From an archaeon (GTDB taxonomy: Archaea; Nanobdellota; Nanobdellia; Pacearchaeales; JAPDKA01), in the NCBI GenBank assembly GCA_029258825.1, contig JAPDKA010000003.1, positions 130,065 through 194,064 on the forward strand: a stretch of DNA of 64,000 nt, given 5' to 3'. Below the pieces are notes generated by a model. The model did no database searches, was not told the origin of the DNA, and saw nothing but the letters and a program-made list of their open reading frames with translations. The translations under genes were made by a program, and so were the position numbers. Position 1 is the first letter of the stretch. Each line of letters starts with the position of its first letter. Shown here piece by piece: positions 1-8,944 of this stretch.

Positions 1-352
1 AATAAATTTTAAGCAGTTTTTGTTTGCTAACCCATTTTTTCATGATGCAATAAAAACCGTAAAGTTTAAAAATATTGGAGAGTATTATAAAGTGGTAAAA
101 ATGATACCAACAAAGTTGATAAAAAGCATAAAAGAACAACCAGGTAAAATTAAAAAGGATATAGAATCAAGAATTAAGGACGATGAAAAAAGAGAGTTAG
201 AAAAAAAGATGATGGACATACTTAACGATAGAGTATTATGCCGAATGTTAGATATAAATTATGTTTCTCCAAGTGAAGACGACATAAAGAAAGCGTTCTG
301 TATGGCTGCTGTACTGAGATATGGTGGAAAATTGTTAGAGCAATATGTTTGA
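1..352 (+). CDS. C-terminal end of an unknown protein (cut by window edge)
   Basis: The reading frame is open from base 2 to a TGA at 350-352, with no ATG near the left edge, so this is probably the end of a longer gene. About 117 residues are visible. They are rich in Lys, Glu and Asp and look helical and soluble, with no membrane segment or metal motif. A TTG at 20 could serve as a start, but nothing supports it. I do not recognise the family. A tRNA-Lys gene follows 53 bases later on the same strand. Confidence 0.5.
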   Translation, partial: INFKQFLFANPFFHDAIKTVKFKNIGEYYKVVKMIPTKLIKSIKEQPGKIKKDIESRIKDDEKRELEKKMMDILNDRVLCRMLDINYVSPSEDDIKKAFCMAAVLRYGGKLLEQYV

Positions 353-405
353 TTGATCATTCAGAATAACATTTTTAAACTGCATTATTTTTTTTCTTTT
401 AGAGA

Positions 406-479
406 GGGCCCGTAGCTCAGCCTGGCAGAGCACCTGGCTCTTAACCAGGGTGTCGCGGGTTCGAATCCCGTCGGGCCCA
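406..479 (+). tRNA. tRNA-Lys (anticodon CTT)
   Basis: The cloverleaf folds fully. The acceptor stem GGGCCCG pairs with CGGGCCC and the discriminator is A. The anticodon stem CCTGG/CCAGG encloses loop CTCTTAA, giving CTT at 440-442. The T arm is GCGGG-TTCGAAT-CCCGT. CCA is not encoded and would be added by the CCA enzyme at 59351-60670. It is the first of three tandem tRNAs. Its body closely matches tRNA-Lys(TTT) at 54778-54851. Confidence 0.97.
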
Positions 480-487
480 TAGTTAGT

Positions 488-558
488 GCGGGGGTGGCAG
501 AGTGGCTATGCAGTCGGCTGCAGACCGACGGACGTGGGTTCGAGTCCCACCCCCCGCT
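488..558 (+). tRNA. tRNA-Cys (anticodon GCA)
   Basis: The acceptor stem GCGGGGG pairs with CCCCCGC and the discriminator is T (U73), the usual tRNA-Cys identity base. The anticodon stem GTCGG/CCGAC encloses CTGCAGA, giving GCA. The T arm is GTGGG-TTCGAGT-CCCAC. It starts 8 bases after tRNA-Lys, so the two are probably one transcript. Confidence 0.97.
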
Positions 559-576
559 CTTTTGTTATCTAAAAGA

Positions 577-651
577 GGGGCTGTGGTGTAGCCTGGTCTA
601 GCATCCGTGCCTAGGGAGCACGAGACCCCGGTTCGAATCCGGGCAGCCCCA
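577..651 (+). tRNA. tRNA-Pro (anticodon AGG as read, A34)
   Basis: The acceptor stem GGGGCTG pairs with CAGCCCC and the discriminator is A. The anticodon stem CGTGC/GCACG encloses the seven-base loop CTAGGGA, so the anticodon at 613-615 reads AGG (Pro). The T arm is CCCGG-TTCGAAT-CCGGG. The variable loop is short, which excludes a class II tRNA-Leu with TAG. A at position 34 is very unusual in archaea, which normally read CCU with GGG. The gene call is firm; the wobble base deserves checking against reads. Confidence 0.9.
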
Positions 652-760
652 CTTCACTCAGTCTCGTTTTTTCTTGTTTTTTCTTATTTAGGAATTAACA
701 AAATTAATATTTAGAATTAAAAAATTAAAAAACAGAAAAACAGCAAACATTAAATAAAAT

Positions 761-2062
761 TTAAGGAAGCAAACGCTCTGGATCGCGAGGAAAAAGTACT
801 GCTTGCTTTATGTTCTGTAGCCCAAGCATAACTTTGGTTAAACGTTCAACACCAATAGCAAACCCGCCATGAGGCATTGCGCCGTATTTAAAAAATTTTG
901 TAAACCATTCGAGTTTACTCGCATCCATTTGTTTTTCTTTTATGTTTTGAATAAGCACATCATACCTATGCTCACGTTGCCCTCCACTGCTTAGCTCTAC
1001 ATCACTACAATACATATCAATGCTTTCAGCTTTTTTGCTGCCTGGCTCATGATAAACATAGAATGGTTTTATGCTAAAAGGAAAACCGTATACAAAGTAA
1101 AAATCGCTGTCGTAAGTCTGTTTTATGTACTTCGCAAGAATTTTTTCTTCCTCGCTATTTAAATCGTCTTGCTTATTTCCATGCGTAATTTCTTTTGCTT
1201 CTTCAAAACTTATACGTGGAAATTTTTGTTTAACAGCTAAAGCATCAAAGTGATTCTTAAAAGCTTCTACTTTAGTTATATACTGGCTTTGCTTTAAAAT
1301 ATTATAAATGTGCTTTATGAGTTTCTCTTGTATATCCATAAGTTCATTACTGTTCGTGAATGCTTTCTCTACAGCAATAACCCTATGCTCTGTTAAATGC
1401 TTTGTTGTATGACTTAGTTCAGCACGCCAACATGGACCAATCTCAAAAATTTTCTCAAAACCACCAAGAATAGTTAATTGTCTATGCAATTGCGGATCTT
1501 GCCTTAAGAATGCTTCTCTATCAAAGTAAATAACAGGAAATACTTCTGCGCCAGACTCGCTTGCTTGACCAATTAAACAAGGTGTAAAAACCTGTAAAAA
1601 ACCATTTTGCGTCAACCATTGCTGAGCAGCATTAACAATCATTGATTGCACATTAAAAATAGATGCATTCTCTTGTTTTCTCAAATCTAAACATCTATAA
1701 TCAAGTTTTTTACTAAAACTAGTCGTGACTGTTTTTTCTACAACAGGGATGGGCAGTTGTTGTGCTATACTTATTATGCTAATCTCGCTAACCTCTATTT
1801 CTTTATCATTTATAGTGACATCTTTACTTTTTACATTTGCTTCCTTAATCGTGCCATTCACAACTATTACCGACTCAAGCGTTAATTGTTTAAAAGCATC
1901 AAACAAATTGCTGTCTTTTATTATGCATTGGACTATACCAGTAGCATCACGCAATAGAATAAATTTCAATTTTGCTAAATCTCTCAGTTCATGCACAAAA
2001 CCATGAAGTTTAACAGTGCTACCTACAGCCAAATTGGAAATTTCTGCAATATTATATTGCAT
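761..2062 (-). CDS. aspS: aspartyl-tRNA synthetase, archaeal type, possibly non-discriminating
   Basis: Class II synthetase of 433 residues, the normal archaeal length, charging tRNA with aspartate in the cytosol. Residues 1-105 are the OB-fold anticodon domain, and the class II core fills the rest. Motif 2 has WRAE at 212-215 and motif 3 has GGFAIGVERL at 399-408 with the ATP-binding Arg407. His24 sits where discriminating archaeal enzymes such as Thermococcus carry Trp; His there is associated with enzymes that also charge tRNA-Asn, which would require a GatCAB amidotransferase elsewhere. The usual QSPQLYKQ aspartate-site segment reads QDPQLHRQ here (188-195), an odd substitution. It lies alone, convergent with the three tRNAs. 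Confidence 0.95.
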   Translation of the reverse strand: MQYNIAEISNLAVGSTVKLHGFVHELRDLAKLKFILLRDATGIVQCIIKDSNLFDAFKQLTLESVIVVNGTIKEANVKSKDVTINDKEIEVSEISIISIAQQLPIPVVEKTVTTSFSKKLDYRCLDLRKQENASIFNVQSMIVNAAQQWLTQNGFLQVFTPCLIGQASESGAEVFPVIYFDREAFLRQDPQLHRQLTILGGFEKIFEIGPCWRAELSHTTKHLTEHRVIAVEKAFTNSNELMDIQEKLIKHIYNILKQSQYITKVEAFKNHFDALAVKQKFPRISFEEAKEITHGNKQDDLNSEEEKILAKYIKQTYDSDFYFVYGFPFSIKPFYVYHEPGSKKAESIDMYCSDVELSSGGQREHRYDVLIQNIKEKQMDASKLEWFTKFFKYGAMPHGGFAIGVERLTKVMLGLQNIKQAVLFPRDPERLLP

Positions 2063-2174
2063 AACTTAACATGCTATACAACATTTATAAGTTTTGTTAT
2101 TCAAGACAAACAATAATTTTTAGCGGTTTAAATACAGAGAAATATTTATAAAGGCGGAAACTGGATTAATTTCA

Positions 2175-2918
2175 ATGAAAAAATCGTTAAAGAGTCTATT
2201 GATCGTATTTATTATTATTGCAGTTATGTTCGTAAACGGGTGTGTGAATATCGAAATCAAACAAAGAATAGAAAAAGATGGATACTCTAAAATACAAATT
2301 ATTTATAATTTTTCTAAGATGGCTGAAGTTACAAAAGCTCTAACAGAAAGTATAAAAGAAGTAAATGAAAGTAAAGGAAATGAAACAAATTTAACAGAAT
2401 ATTATAGAGAGATATACTGTAAAGAGTTTTATAATAAAACAACTTGGAACAATACTAAATGTTGGAGTGAAAGAAATAAAATTATTATGGAAGGGGAAAC
2501 ATATTTAAATAAAAGTATATTTGAGGTATCTTATTCCATTCCCTATATAATTTATAAATACGATTTAAAGAATATTTATGAAATTATGTATAATACAGGT
2601 AGAATTTCTGATGAAGAAGGATTAGAATGGGTAAAATTAACGGGAACAAAAATAAAATTTATTCTAGAAATGCCTGGAAAAATAGTTCGAAGTGACGTAG
2701 GAGTTATCAAAGAAAATAAAATAATAATAGATGTCTACGATTTAATAGAAAAAGATTCTGCTTATGTTGAATCAAGAGAACTAAATCTTATATATGATTT
2801 AATTGTTATTTTGGTGGTTGGTATTATTATTTTTGTAATCGTTATAATAAAAAAGAAAAGAAGAAACACTTATTTGAGAAACTATAATTTAAATTTTAAT
2901 GAATCTTTATTTAAATAA
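2175..2918 (+). CDS. putative lipoprotein with C-terminal membrane anchor
   Basis: The 247-residue product starts with two Lys and a hydrophobic stretch ending in a lipobox-like VNGC (Cys23), so export and possibly lipid attachment are likely. An outer domain of about 180 residues follows, with several N-x-S/T sites and two or three Cys. Residues near 207-227 form a hydrophobic helix, then a Lys/Arg-rich cytoplasmic end. The start of the mature part recalls LppM/DUF3153-type lipoproteins, but this is a weak impression. A TATA-like TATTTATAA precedes the ATG by about 25-30 bases. Function unknown; an envelope protein is the safe description. Confidence 0.75.
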   Translation: MKKSLKSLLIVFIIIAVMFVNGCVNIEIKQRIEKDGYSKIQIIYNFSKMAEVTKALTESIKEVNESKGNETNLTEYYREIYCKEFYNKTTWNNTKCWSERNKIIMEGETYLNKSIFEVSYSIPYIIYKYDLKNIYEIMYNTGRISDEEGLEWVKLTGTKIKFILEMPGKIVRSDVGVIKENKIIIDVYDLIEKDSAYVESRELNLIYDLIVILVVGIIIFVIVIIKKKRRNTYLRNYNLNFNESLFK

Positions 2919-2924
2919 GTTTTG

Positions 2925-4250
2925 TTATTCCTCAAACGCAGGATAGCTTGGCATACCATGCGCTTTCTTGTACACATCATAAATCTTAAAACATAATTCT
3001 GCTGCTGTTTTTTCAGCAAGAGCACGCAGCACCTTTTCAGTATAAGTATCATTTGACGTTTGTTTTGGTTTGAAAAAACTGAAAGATGGCAACTTAAATG
3101 AAAATGTTTTTTGTTTTTTTTCTTGTTGCTTTTGCTTTTCTTCACCACTCCAACCTTCTCCCAAAAAATGCTCTAAATCTTCATGAAGCTGTTTCAAGCT
3201 TTCTTCACTTAATTGCTGTAGCACTTTCAATGCTTTATCAAAAAACTCTTTGTCAAGTTTCTTCTTAAACGATTCGTATTCATCTTGTCTTAACACATAT
3301 GCACGAAACAATATATCTATACGGCCACCAAAACCATAGTGGCCCTGAGCAGAAATTTGTCTGGGAATAGAACGAAAACTAAAGTCAATAAACATGCATA
3401 TGTAAAAATCTCTGGCTTGCTGATTCTGCATAGAGGCTGGTAATTCTTCTTTCGTTACCTTTTTTGTTCCAAGTAAAAGTAGCTCTAGAAGCATTGTGTT
3501 GAATGCGGAAACAAGAGCTGCAGAGCTTGATTGTTTCATATAAAGTTGTTCTGCTGCTCTCAGATAAGGCATCATCCATTTTGTATAAAGCCTCAAACTT
3601 GCTACTTGGCTTTTTAAATATGTTTTTTCTATTTCAAACCTCTTACGCAATTCTCGTTCAGATTCTTTTAGCCAAGTTTCAAACTCTATATAGCGAGATT
3701 TCAAAATTGCTTTAACTCTTTCATTTAGATCCATCTTTTCAATATCTTTAACGCTTTTAGCCTGAAAAAATGCATCACGCAATGTAACGAACTCAAGCTG
3801 TGTAGTTAATATGTTTATAGCACCCCTACCTTTTTTTATGTCAACATTTGTTATCCATATTTCTTTCAACGCTGCTAATGCTGCCTCTCGTTCTTCTTTT
3901 TTATCGCTTTTCAATTTATCATACAACTGTAAGCGTACTTCAAACTGCCGCAAATCATATAGTAGATTTATTATTGATTTAATTACAGCATTGATTTTAG
4001 CTAGTATATCCATTGCTTGCTGCTGCATGATAGTTGCTCTCTTGCCGAGTTCGGCAAAATAGCCACTGCCAGGACTTGCTGTAAAGTTGTCAATGATTTT
4101 TTCAACATCAAAGCCTAGATCTTGCATGAAATCAAGCAACCAATAATATATAGGCTCAAGAGTTTCGGCAGGACTATCGTATGTTAAATTGTACTCTGCC
4201 ACTTCCTTTGCTTTCATTTCTTTTAATAGCTTATAAACTTCATCCTGCAT
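2925..4250 (-). CDS. conserved helical protein, unknown function
   Basis: A 441-residue soluble protein, nearly all helical by composition, with charged heptad-like stretches suggesting coiled coils around residues 75-130 and 180-235. There is no signal peptide, clear membrane helix or nucleotide-binding motif. The C-terminal 60 residues form a separate small helical unit after a Lys/Gln-rich linker. I choose ATG at 4250 because a strong AGAGGTGG Shine-Dalgarno lies just before it; the GTG six bases upstream is part of that signal. It precedes the ArvC-like zinc ribbon gene at 4682 (54-base gap, same strand direction reversed in order), so a functional tie is possible but unproven. Confidence 0.7.
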   Translation of the reverse strand: MQDEVYKLLKEMKAKEVAEYNLTYDSPAETLEPIYYWLLDFMQDLGFDVEKIIDNFTASPGSGYFAELGKRATIMQQQAMDILAKINAVIKSIINLLYDLRQFEVRLQLYDKLKSDKKEEREAALAALKEIWITNVDIKKGRGAINILTTQLEFVTLRDAFFQAKSVKDIEKMDLNERVKAILKSRYIEFETWLKESERELRKRFEIEKTYLKSQVASLRLYTKWMMPYLRAAEQLYMKQSSSAALVSAFNTMLLELLLLGTKKVTKEELPASMQNQQARDFYICMFIDFSFRSIPRQISAQGHYGFGGRIDILFRAYVLRQDEYESFKKKLDKEFFDKALKVLQQLSEESLKQLHEDLEHFLGEGWSGEEKQKQQEKKQKTFSFKLPSFSFFKPKQTSNDTYTEKVLRALAEKTAAELCFKIYDVYKKAHGMPSYPAFEE

Positions 4251-4304
4251 TTCCACCTCTTTTTTTATTTTGATTTTTTGATTTATTTTGTTATCTTTTT
4301 AGTA

Positions 4305-4682
4305 TTAATCTTTTTGTTTTTGTTTGAACATTTGGAATGTGGATGCGAGATCAATAATGTACTTGCCTTCTTCCAACTTGTAAATGAGTGGCTTTCCTTT
4401 AAACAGACCAACAAGATCTATCTCAAATTTACCAGGCTGTAGAACTCTAATCGATTCAAAATCCAGAATGACAGGCTTTTCCGCTGTATCACCAATAATT
4501 TCTTTTATGTCTTGTTCTATCTGCTTTCGATCTTGTTCTGTCAACTTTAACTGCTGTATTTGTTTTAGTGATTCTTGCTTAAAATAAAAAAAGAATCTAC
4601 TGCCGCATACATGGCAACCTTTAAGTAAAACATCGCTACCGTCAGCATAAATCGCACCGCATCTCACGCATTGATGAGGCAT
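4305..4682 (-). CDS. arvC: zinc-ribbon protein ArvC/OapC-like (DUF2072)
   Basis: The N-terminal zinc ribbon has CVRC (5-8) and CHVC (23-26), followed by a charged helix and a C-terminal beta-rich part. This architecture matches the archaeal Zn-ribbon family DUF2072, named OapC or ArvC. In Haloferax its partners ArvA (small GTPase) and ArvB are linked to extracellular vesicle formation. I place the start at ATG 4682 rather than 4772, because the zinc ribbon starts there and a TTTTTAAAT box lies about 27 bases before it. ArvB and ArvA follow on the same strand at 5198-6285, but a small opposite-strand gene (4811-5170) breaks the run. Family call good; the vesicle role is by homology. Confidence 0.8.
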   Translation of the reverse strand: MPHQCVRCGAIYADGSDVLLKGCHVCGSRFFFYFKQESLKQIQQLKLTEQDRKQIEQDIKEIIGDTAEKPVILDFESIRVLQPGKFEIDLVGLFKGKPLIYKLEEGKYIIDLASTFQMFKQKQKD

Positions 4683-4810
4683 ACAAATAAAATGTGCTGG
4701 TAATTTAAAAAGGTTTGGAGTCTCTCTTTGCGATTTCAAGTGATGCTTGTTATATCTTGTAAATAGTAACAACCGAAAAATTTATAAATAATAAAAATAT
4801 CTATAGGATT

Positions 4811-5170
4811 ATGGATAAAGAAGTTTATTATAAAAATGATGAACTGGGAATAACAGTATACAAAGAGTGTTCAGACATTACTGCTGGAATTGCCCTTCTA
4901 GCAGGATTTGGTAACAAATTTGTGGTAGAAATAAGAAAAAATAAACCCTCTTTTTTAGAAAGATTACTAGGTAAAAGTAAAATTAAGGTAAATCTTGGGT
5001 ATGATTATTATAGTTCAAATAGACCTCCTTACGGAAATATACGTAGAGAAATAAAAGAAGTCAAATTAAACCATTCTGTTCTTAAAATAACATTTGAAAT
5101 AACAGAAAATCCAGGGAATCTTAAATACTACGAAGAAGAAGAAATAAATATTCAAAACATTAAAGTCTAG
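4811..5170 (+). CDS. hypothetical protein inside the arv locus
   Basis: The 119-residue product has no signal peptide and only one mildly hydrophobic segment (27-33, Gly/Ala-rich). The rest alternates charged and beta-prone residues. A TTTATAAAT box about 25 bases before the ATG supports a leaderless transcript. It is the only plus-strand gene between arvC and arvB. I do not recognise the family. Candidates are a small regulator or cargo of the vesicle module, or an unrelated insertion. Confidence 0.65.
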   Translation: MDKEVYYKNDELGITVYKECSDITAGIALLAGFGNKFVVEIRKNKPSFLERLLGKSKIKVNLGYDYYSSNRPPYGNIRREIKEVKLNHSVLKITFEITENPGNLKYYEEEEINIQNIKV

Positions 5171-5197
5171 TTCATATAATTTTAGCGAACAAAAAAT

Positions 5198-5614
5198 TTA
5201 CTCAAGCATAAGCTCAAGCTTTGTTGGATCTTTTTTGATTTCTCTGACGATGTGTGCAGGACCGATAACTGTAATTACGTCTCTATTGCCAGCAAGAGCA
5301 TCAGCAATTTTTTTACGTAGCAAGGTCAAACCTTTTAAGTTTGCCTGTGATGGTGAAAAAACAGCAAGCTCTATTCCTTTAAAATGCTTTGACTTTCCAA
5401 CAGTCTTCATAGTTTCTTCAATCAAGTCTGCTTCCTCTTCTGGCCTTAAGCGACCTTGCATAAATACGATCTTTCCGCTTGCGACAATATCAAGAAGCAT
5501 CTTTACCCGTTTGTACGATGATAATGGCTGTATCTGCGAATAAGGAATAAACTGAATGACAAGTTTATCTCTTTTTTTGCTTATTGTTTTTGTTTTTTTG
5601 GTTCTTTTAACCAT
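5198..5614 (-). CDS. arvB: ArvB/OapB family protein (DUF2073)
   Basis: The 138-residue product has a Lys/Arg-rich N-terminus (1-18) and then a compact alpha/beta domain. Motifs such as FMQGRLRPEEEADLIEETM and the later LRKKIADALAG region match the archaeal DUF2073 family, now called OapB or ArvB. The family is normally coded next to an Era-like GTPase, as here: arvA begins upstream and ends only 2 bases before this ATG, so the two are certainly co-transcribed. In Haloferax the module affects extracellular vesicle output; the biochemical role of ArvB is unknown to me. Confidence 0.85.
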   Translation of the reverse strand: MVKRTKKTKTISKKRDKLVIQFIPYSQIQPLSSYKRVKMLLDIVASGKIVFMQGRLRPEEEADLIEETMKTVGKSKHFKGIELAVFSPSQANLKGLTLLRKKIADALAGNRDVITVIGPAHIVREIKKDPTKLELMLE

Positions 5615-5616
5615 TT

Positions 5617-6285
5617 TTATTTTGTTGTTTTTCTTTTACGTCTTCGTCTTGCTTTTTTTACAATAGTAAACAAGCTTTCATAAAATTCTTCCATGTTTGT
5701 TCCGTTCTTTGCTGATATACCAACAACATCATACTCTGGAAATGCTGCCTCAACACGTTTTACGTCTGCTCTACGTAAATCAATTTTATTTGCAACAATT
5801 AGCAACGGTATTTTTCTTGCAGCAATATTTCCAATGATCGTAAGATTAACTTGTGTATATGGATTTTTCGTTGCATCAAGAACTACAACAATTACATCCA
5901 TATCATCAAGCCATTTTATAGCTTCTATTACACCCTTAGTTGCTTCTTTAGCCCGTTTTTTTGCTTCTCTCTTACTTAAGCCATGCTTCAGAAAGTTTTC
6001 ATAATCTATTTTTGTGGCAATTCCAGGAGTATCAACAAGCTTGAATGTTATGGTTTTCCCTTTGTGGTGTATTTCAACTTTCTCTTTCACCTGTATTTCC
6101 CTTGTTTCATGAGGTATACTGCTTACTTTACCAAGCTCTTCGCCAAGCCAATCCTTACAGATTCTATTAGCTAAAGTAGTTTTTCCGGCATTTGGAGGAC
6201 CATACAAACCAAGTTTTATATGTCTTTTAACAGAAAAAATATTGTTAAACATTCGTTTCACAAAGTTACGCAATATACGTATCAT
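5617..6285 (-). CDS. arvA: Era-like small GTPase ArvA/OapA
   Basis: A Ras-superfamily GTPase of 222 residues with all signature motifs: G1 GPPNAGKT (29-36), G3 DTPG (85-88), G4 NKID (166-169) and G5 SAK (191-193). No KH domain follows, so it is not bacterial Era. The N-terminal 20 residues are basic and amphipathic and could touch the membrane; the C-terminus is a short run of Arg and Lys. It is the first gene of the arvA-arvB pair. Homologues in Haloferax (archaeal vesiculating GTPase) are required for vesicle formation. A TATA-like TTTTTAAAT lies about 25 bases upstream. Confidence 0.88.
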   Translation of the reverse strand: MIRILRNFVKRMFNNIFSVKRHIKLGLYGPPNAGKTTLANRICKDWLGEELGKVSSIPHETREIQVKEKVEIHHKGKTITFKLVDTPGIATKIDYENFLKHGLSKREAKKRAKEATKGVIEAIKWLDDMDVIVVVLDATKNPYTQVNLTIIGNIAARKIPLLIVANKIDLRRADVKRVEAAFPEYDVVGISAKNGTNMEEFYESLFTIVKKARRRRKRKTTK

Positions 6286-6324
6286 GTTTAACCTAACTTA
6301 TAATTATTTTTAAATCTTTTTACA

Positions 6325-8868
6325 CTATTTTGCTTTAGGTGTTGTTCTGGCAATAACATCATTTTGCTTTAATTTTTCTCGCATAGATTTATCCTTCATA
6401 ACTTTAGCTAATGCATAATTGATTTGTTCAGGTTTCCAACCAGCTTTTTTTAGTTTCATTTTTATTTCAGCTGTCGAATAACCAGAGTTAATCGAATTCT
6501 TTATGAAAGTGGTAATATTATATAAATCAAGTTTGTTAGGAAACAATATTGATTCGCGTTTTTTTAGATAAGGCAACCATATAGCAATAAGGCCAAAAAT
6601 TACTACAAATACTAAGATCAACCCAAAAACAATAGGAAGTTTAGATTTTTCTTCTTCATAAGATTCTGAAGGAAGTGATACAAAACCTGAGGTATCTAAT
6701 TCTGTGTGTGGCAATACATAAATATTAACATTAAATGGATCAATAGAATTAAGCAATACAAAATCTATGCTTCCAGTACCATATATGTCAAACAATATTC
6801 TATTACCAGTCAAATTAAAGCTTGATGTAGAAGCAACAGTTTGTTGTGTTAACTGCAATGGTAACTCAACAACTAAAGAAGATGTGTCATCAACACTGTA
6901 GGAAATTTCAAATAATGTTACTTTTTGCTCGTTTTGATTATCATATATGACTGTGTATGTGTCTGCAGTAAAATAAACATCTGCTTTGTCAAGCATCCAC
7001 TTTGCTGCTGCTTTTTGACATGCTTCATCATCATCGCAATCAGTACCAGTTATTGATTCGAGCAATGCAACATCAATTTTTTGATAATCTGGAATAGCAC
7101 GTATTTGATCTGTAGAAGATACTAGTGCTAGGGAAGCTGGAACAGAAGTTGATGTAAGAGTTTGATAAGCATCACTAAGCGAAATATTGTTTGCTGATAG
7201 CGCTAACTTTAACTGTTGTAATGTGTGATTAATGCTGTCAATGTTAAGCAATTGTCTTACCGCAGCTATAGAAGTCGGCAATGTGCTAACAAAATTATTG
7301 AGTGCATTTATTTTTCTATCCAACATAGTTTGAATGTTTTCTTCAAACAGGCCAACTTCAACTACAAATGTTGCTATGCCAATCAAGCCACTTTCATCTT
7401 CTGCTGCAACTTGTACTGTATAATTGCCACTATAAGCATAAGTATGGACAAAGGTACAATTAGGGTTCTCTAACATTGTACCATCACCAAAGTCAACATA
7501 GCAATTCACTATTTGCTTTCCTTCTGGAGAATAAGCATAAACTCTAAATGTTGTTGCCTCTCCTTGCGTAACTCGTAATGGATAAAACACAGAAATAATA
7601 GGAACATTTTTTACATCAAAATCATATGTTTCATAAACATCCAGCACATTAAGCACAGCAGTATAACTGCCTAGTTCTGAGGGTGCTTTAAGATTAAAAA
7701 CAGACAAGTCAAACAAACCTGATGCGTTTATGATTGGGTATTGCGTATCAACATAACAGATCTCGTGTTTTACAAGCGTATTTCCTTCAACTTGGTACTG
7801 TAAATCGATATTTTTAATAGCGAGGTTAACACCATTATCAAGCAATACTTTAATAGGAACAACACAGCCTGAAGAATAATTATCACAGTTATTCGATAGG
7901 TAGTTATTTATTGCTGTAATAAGTTGGCTTGATGTTTGTTCATAAAAGGTAGTCGAGTTGACCGTTCCGTAGCCACTAGACAAAAATTTCAAGGGTTGAA
8001 CAAACAAACTGTAAATAAGTCCACCATTAACCCACGCCCCCTTTATAGAATACTTACCAGTAGCGCTTGTTGAAGGACGAATACAAACTGTGAGATTTTT
8101 TGGTTTATTAATAACAAAATTTTCGATATTACAAAAAATAGAAGCAAAATTTGTTGTGATTCCAGATAAATAACATGAATCTGTTTTAGTGCCATCAGAA
8201 ATAGTCATGACTAAATCATTCTCATTTGTAGCATAGTTTACATCTTTAAGCTTAACAATTGCTCCCAAATTAGCTCCTACTGTTGGCTGTACTTCAATCG
8301 TTACACACTTTTGACTATCAATAATAACTTCTTCGGTAAAATCATCATCGTTTAACCCTGACGAAAAAATAGTGCCACATGGTTGAAGTGAAGATGTACC
8401 AATAAACAAATCGATGTTGCCATCATCAAAAAAATCTAGCATTACTGGAAACATGCCACATGTGCCAGAGCCACCACTATACTGAAAGGAAAAACTTAGG
8501 TCTGTTACAGGACCATAAACCTTAAAGCCCACTGTAGAATTTTGCGTTAATGTAGTCTTGTTTACTTCATCTGAGGAGCATTCATAAAACAACTTGCAGG
8601 AAGGATCGCATGATGGGGTAGTAGTGTTCATTAAAAAATCGAATAAAGTCATTGAATTGCTATTTTCTTCGATGCTTAACGTGATTTGACTTGAGGAATC
8701 AACATTAGTAAAACTTGCATTTAAATAACCATTGATTAATTGGTTTGGTCCTGTATCAGGAATAAACAAGCAAGGATCGCCGCACTCGACTAAAGCAGAC
8801 GACAAAGGAAGTAAATAGGAAAGATATACCAATGCAAATACAATCACTACCAAAGCTTTTTTGACCAT
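6325..8868 (-). CDS. large exported PKD-domain protein with single membrane anchor
   Basis: An 847-residue surface protein. Residues 1-25 are a signal peptide, and most of the chain (26-740) is extracellular, Cys-containing and beta-rich. A PKD domain lies near 430-510, with the YVDFGDGT signature. A transmembrane helix spans about 744-765. About 80 cytoplasmic residues follow, containing a short helical motif (GYSTAEIKMKLKKAGW) that resembles a UBA-like or helix-turn-helix fold. A strong AGAGGTG Shine-Dalgarno sits before the ATG. The neighbouring transglutaminase gene on the same strand is also an envelope protein. The binding target is unknown. Confidence 0.82.
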   Translation of the reverse strand: MVKKALVVIVFALVYLSYLLPLSSALVECGDPCLFIPDTGPNQLINGYLNASFTNVDSSSQITLSIEENSNSMTLFDFLMNTTTPSCDPSCKLFYECSSDEVNKTTLTQNSTVGFKVYGPVTDLSFSFQYSGGSGTCGMFPVMLDFFDDGNIDLFIGTSSLQPCGTIFSSGLNDDDFTEEVIIDSQKCVTIEVQPTVGANLGAIVKLKDVNYATNENDLVMTISDGTKTDSCYLSGITTNFASIFCNIENFVINKPKNLTVCIRPSTSATGKYSIKGAWVNGGLIYSLFVQPLKFLSSGYGTVNSTTFYEQTSSQLITAINNYLSNNCDNYSSGCVVPIKVLLDNGVNLAIKNIDLQYQVEGNTLVKHEICYVDTQYPIINASGLFDLSVFNLKAPSELGSYTAVLNVLDVYETYDFDVKNVPIISVFYPLRVTQGEATTFRVYAYSPEGKQIVNCYVDFGDGTMLENPNCTFVHTYAYSGNYTVQVAAEDESGLIGIATFVVEVGLFEENIQTMLDRKINALNNFVSTLPTSIAAVRQLLNIDSINHTLQQLKLALSANNISLSDAYQTLTSTSVPASLALVSSTDQIRAIPDYQKIDVALLESITGTDCDDDEACQKAAAKWMLDKADVYFTADTYTVIYDNQNEQKVTLFEISYSVDDTSSLVVELPLQLTQQTVASTSSFNLTGNRILFDIYGTGSIDFVLLNSIDPFNVNIYVLPHTELDTSGFVSLPSESYEEEKSKLPIVFGLILVFVVIFGLIAIWLPYLKKRESILFPNKLDLYNITTFIKNSINSGYSTAEIKMKLKKAGWKPEQINYALAKVMKDKSMREKLKQNDVIARTTPKAK

Positions 8869-8944
8869 TTCACCTCTTTTGTTTTAAGCTTAACAATAAT
8901 AGCTAGCTAGGGTTTTTTAATTTTTTGCAAATGCGCAAATGCAA

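Noticed and set aside
577..651. Reading the third tRNA as tRNA-Leu (TAG)
   Set aside because: TAG would need a shifted loop and a long variable arm. The seven-base loop and short variable loop fit only AGG, Pro.
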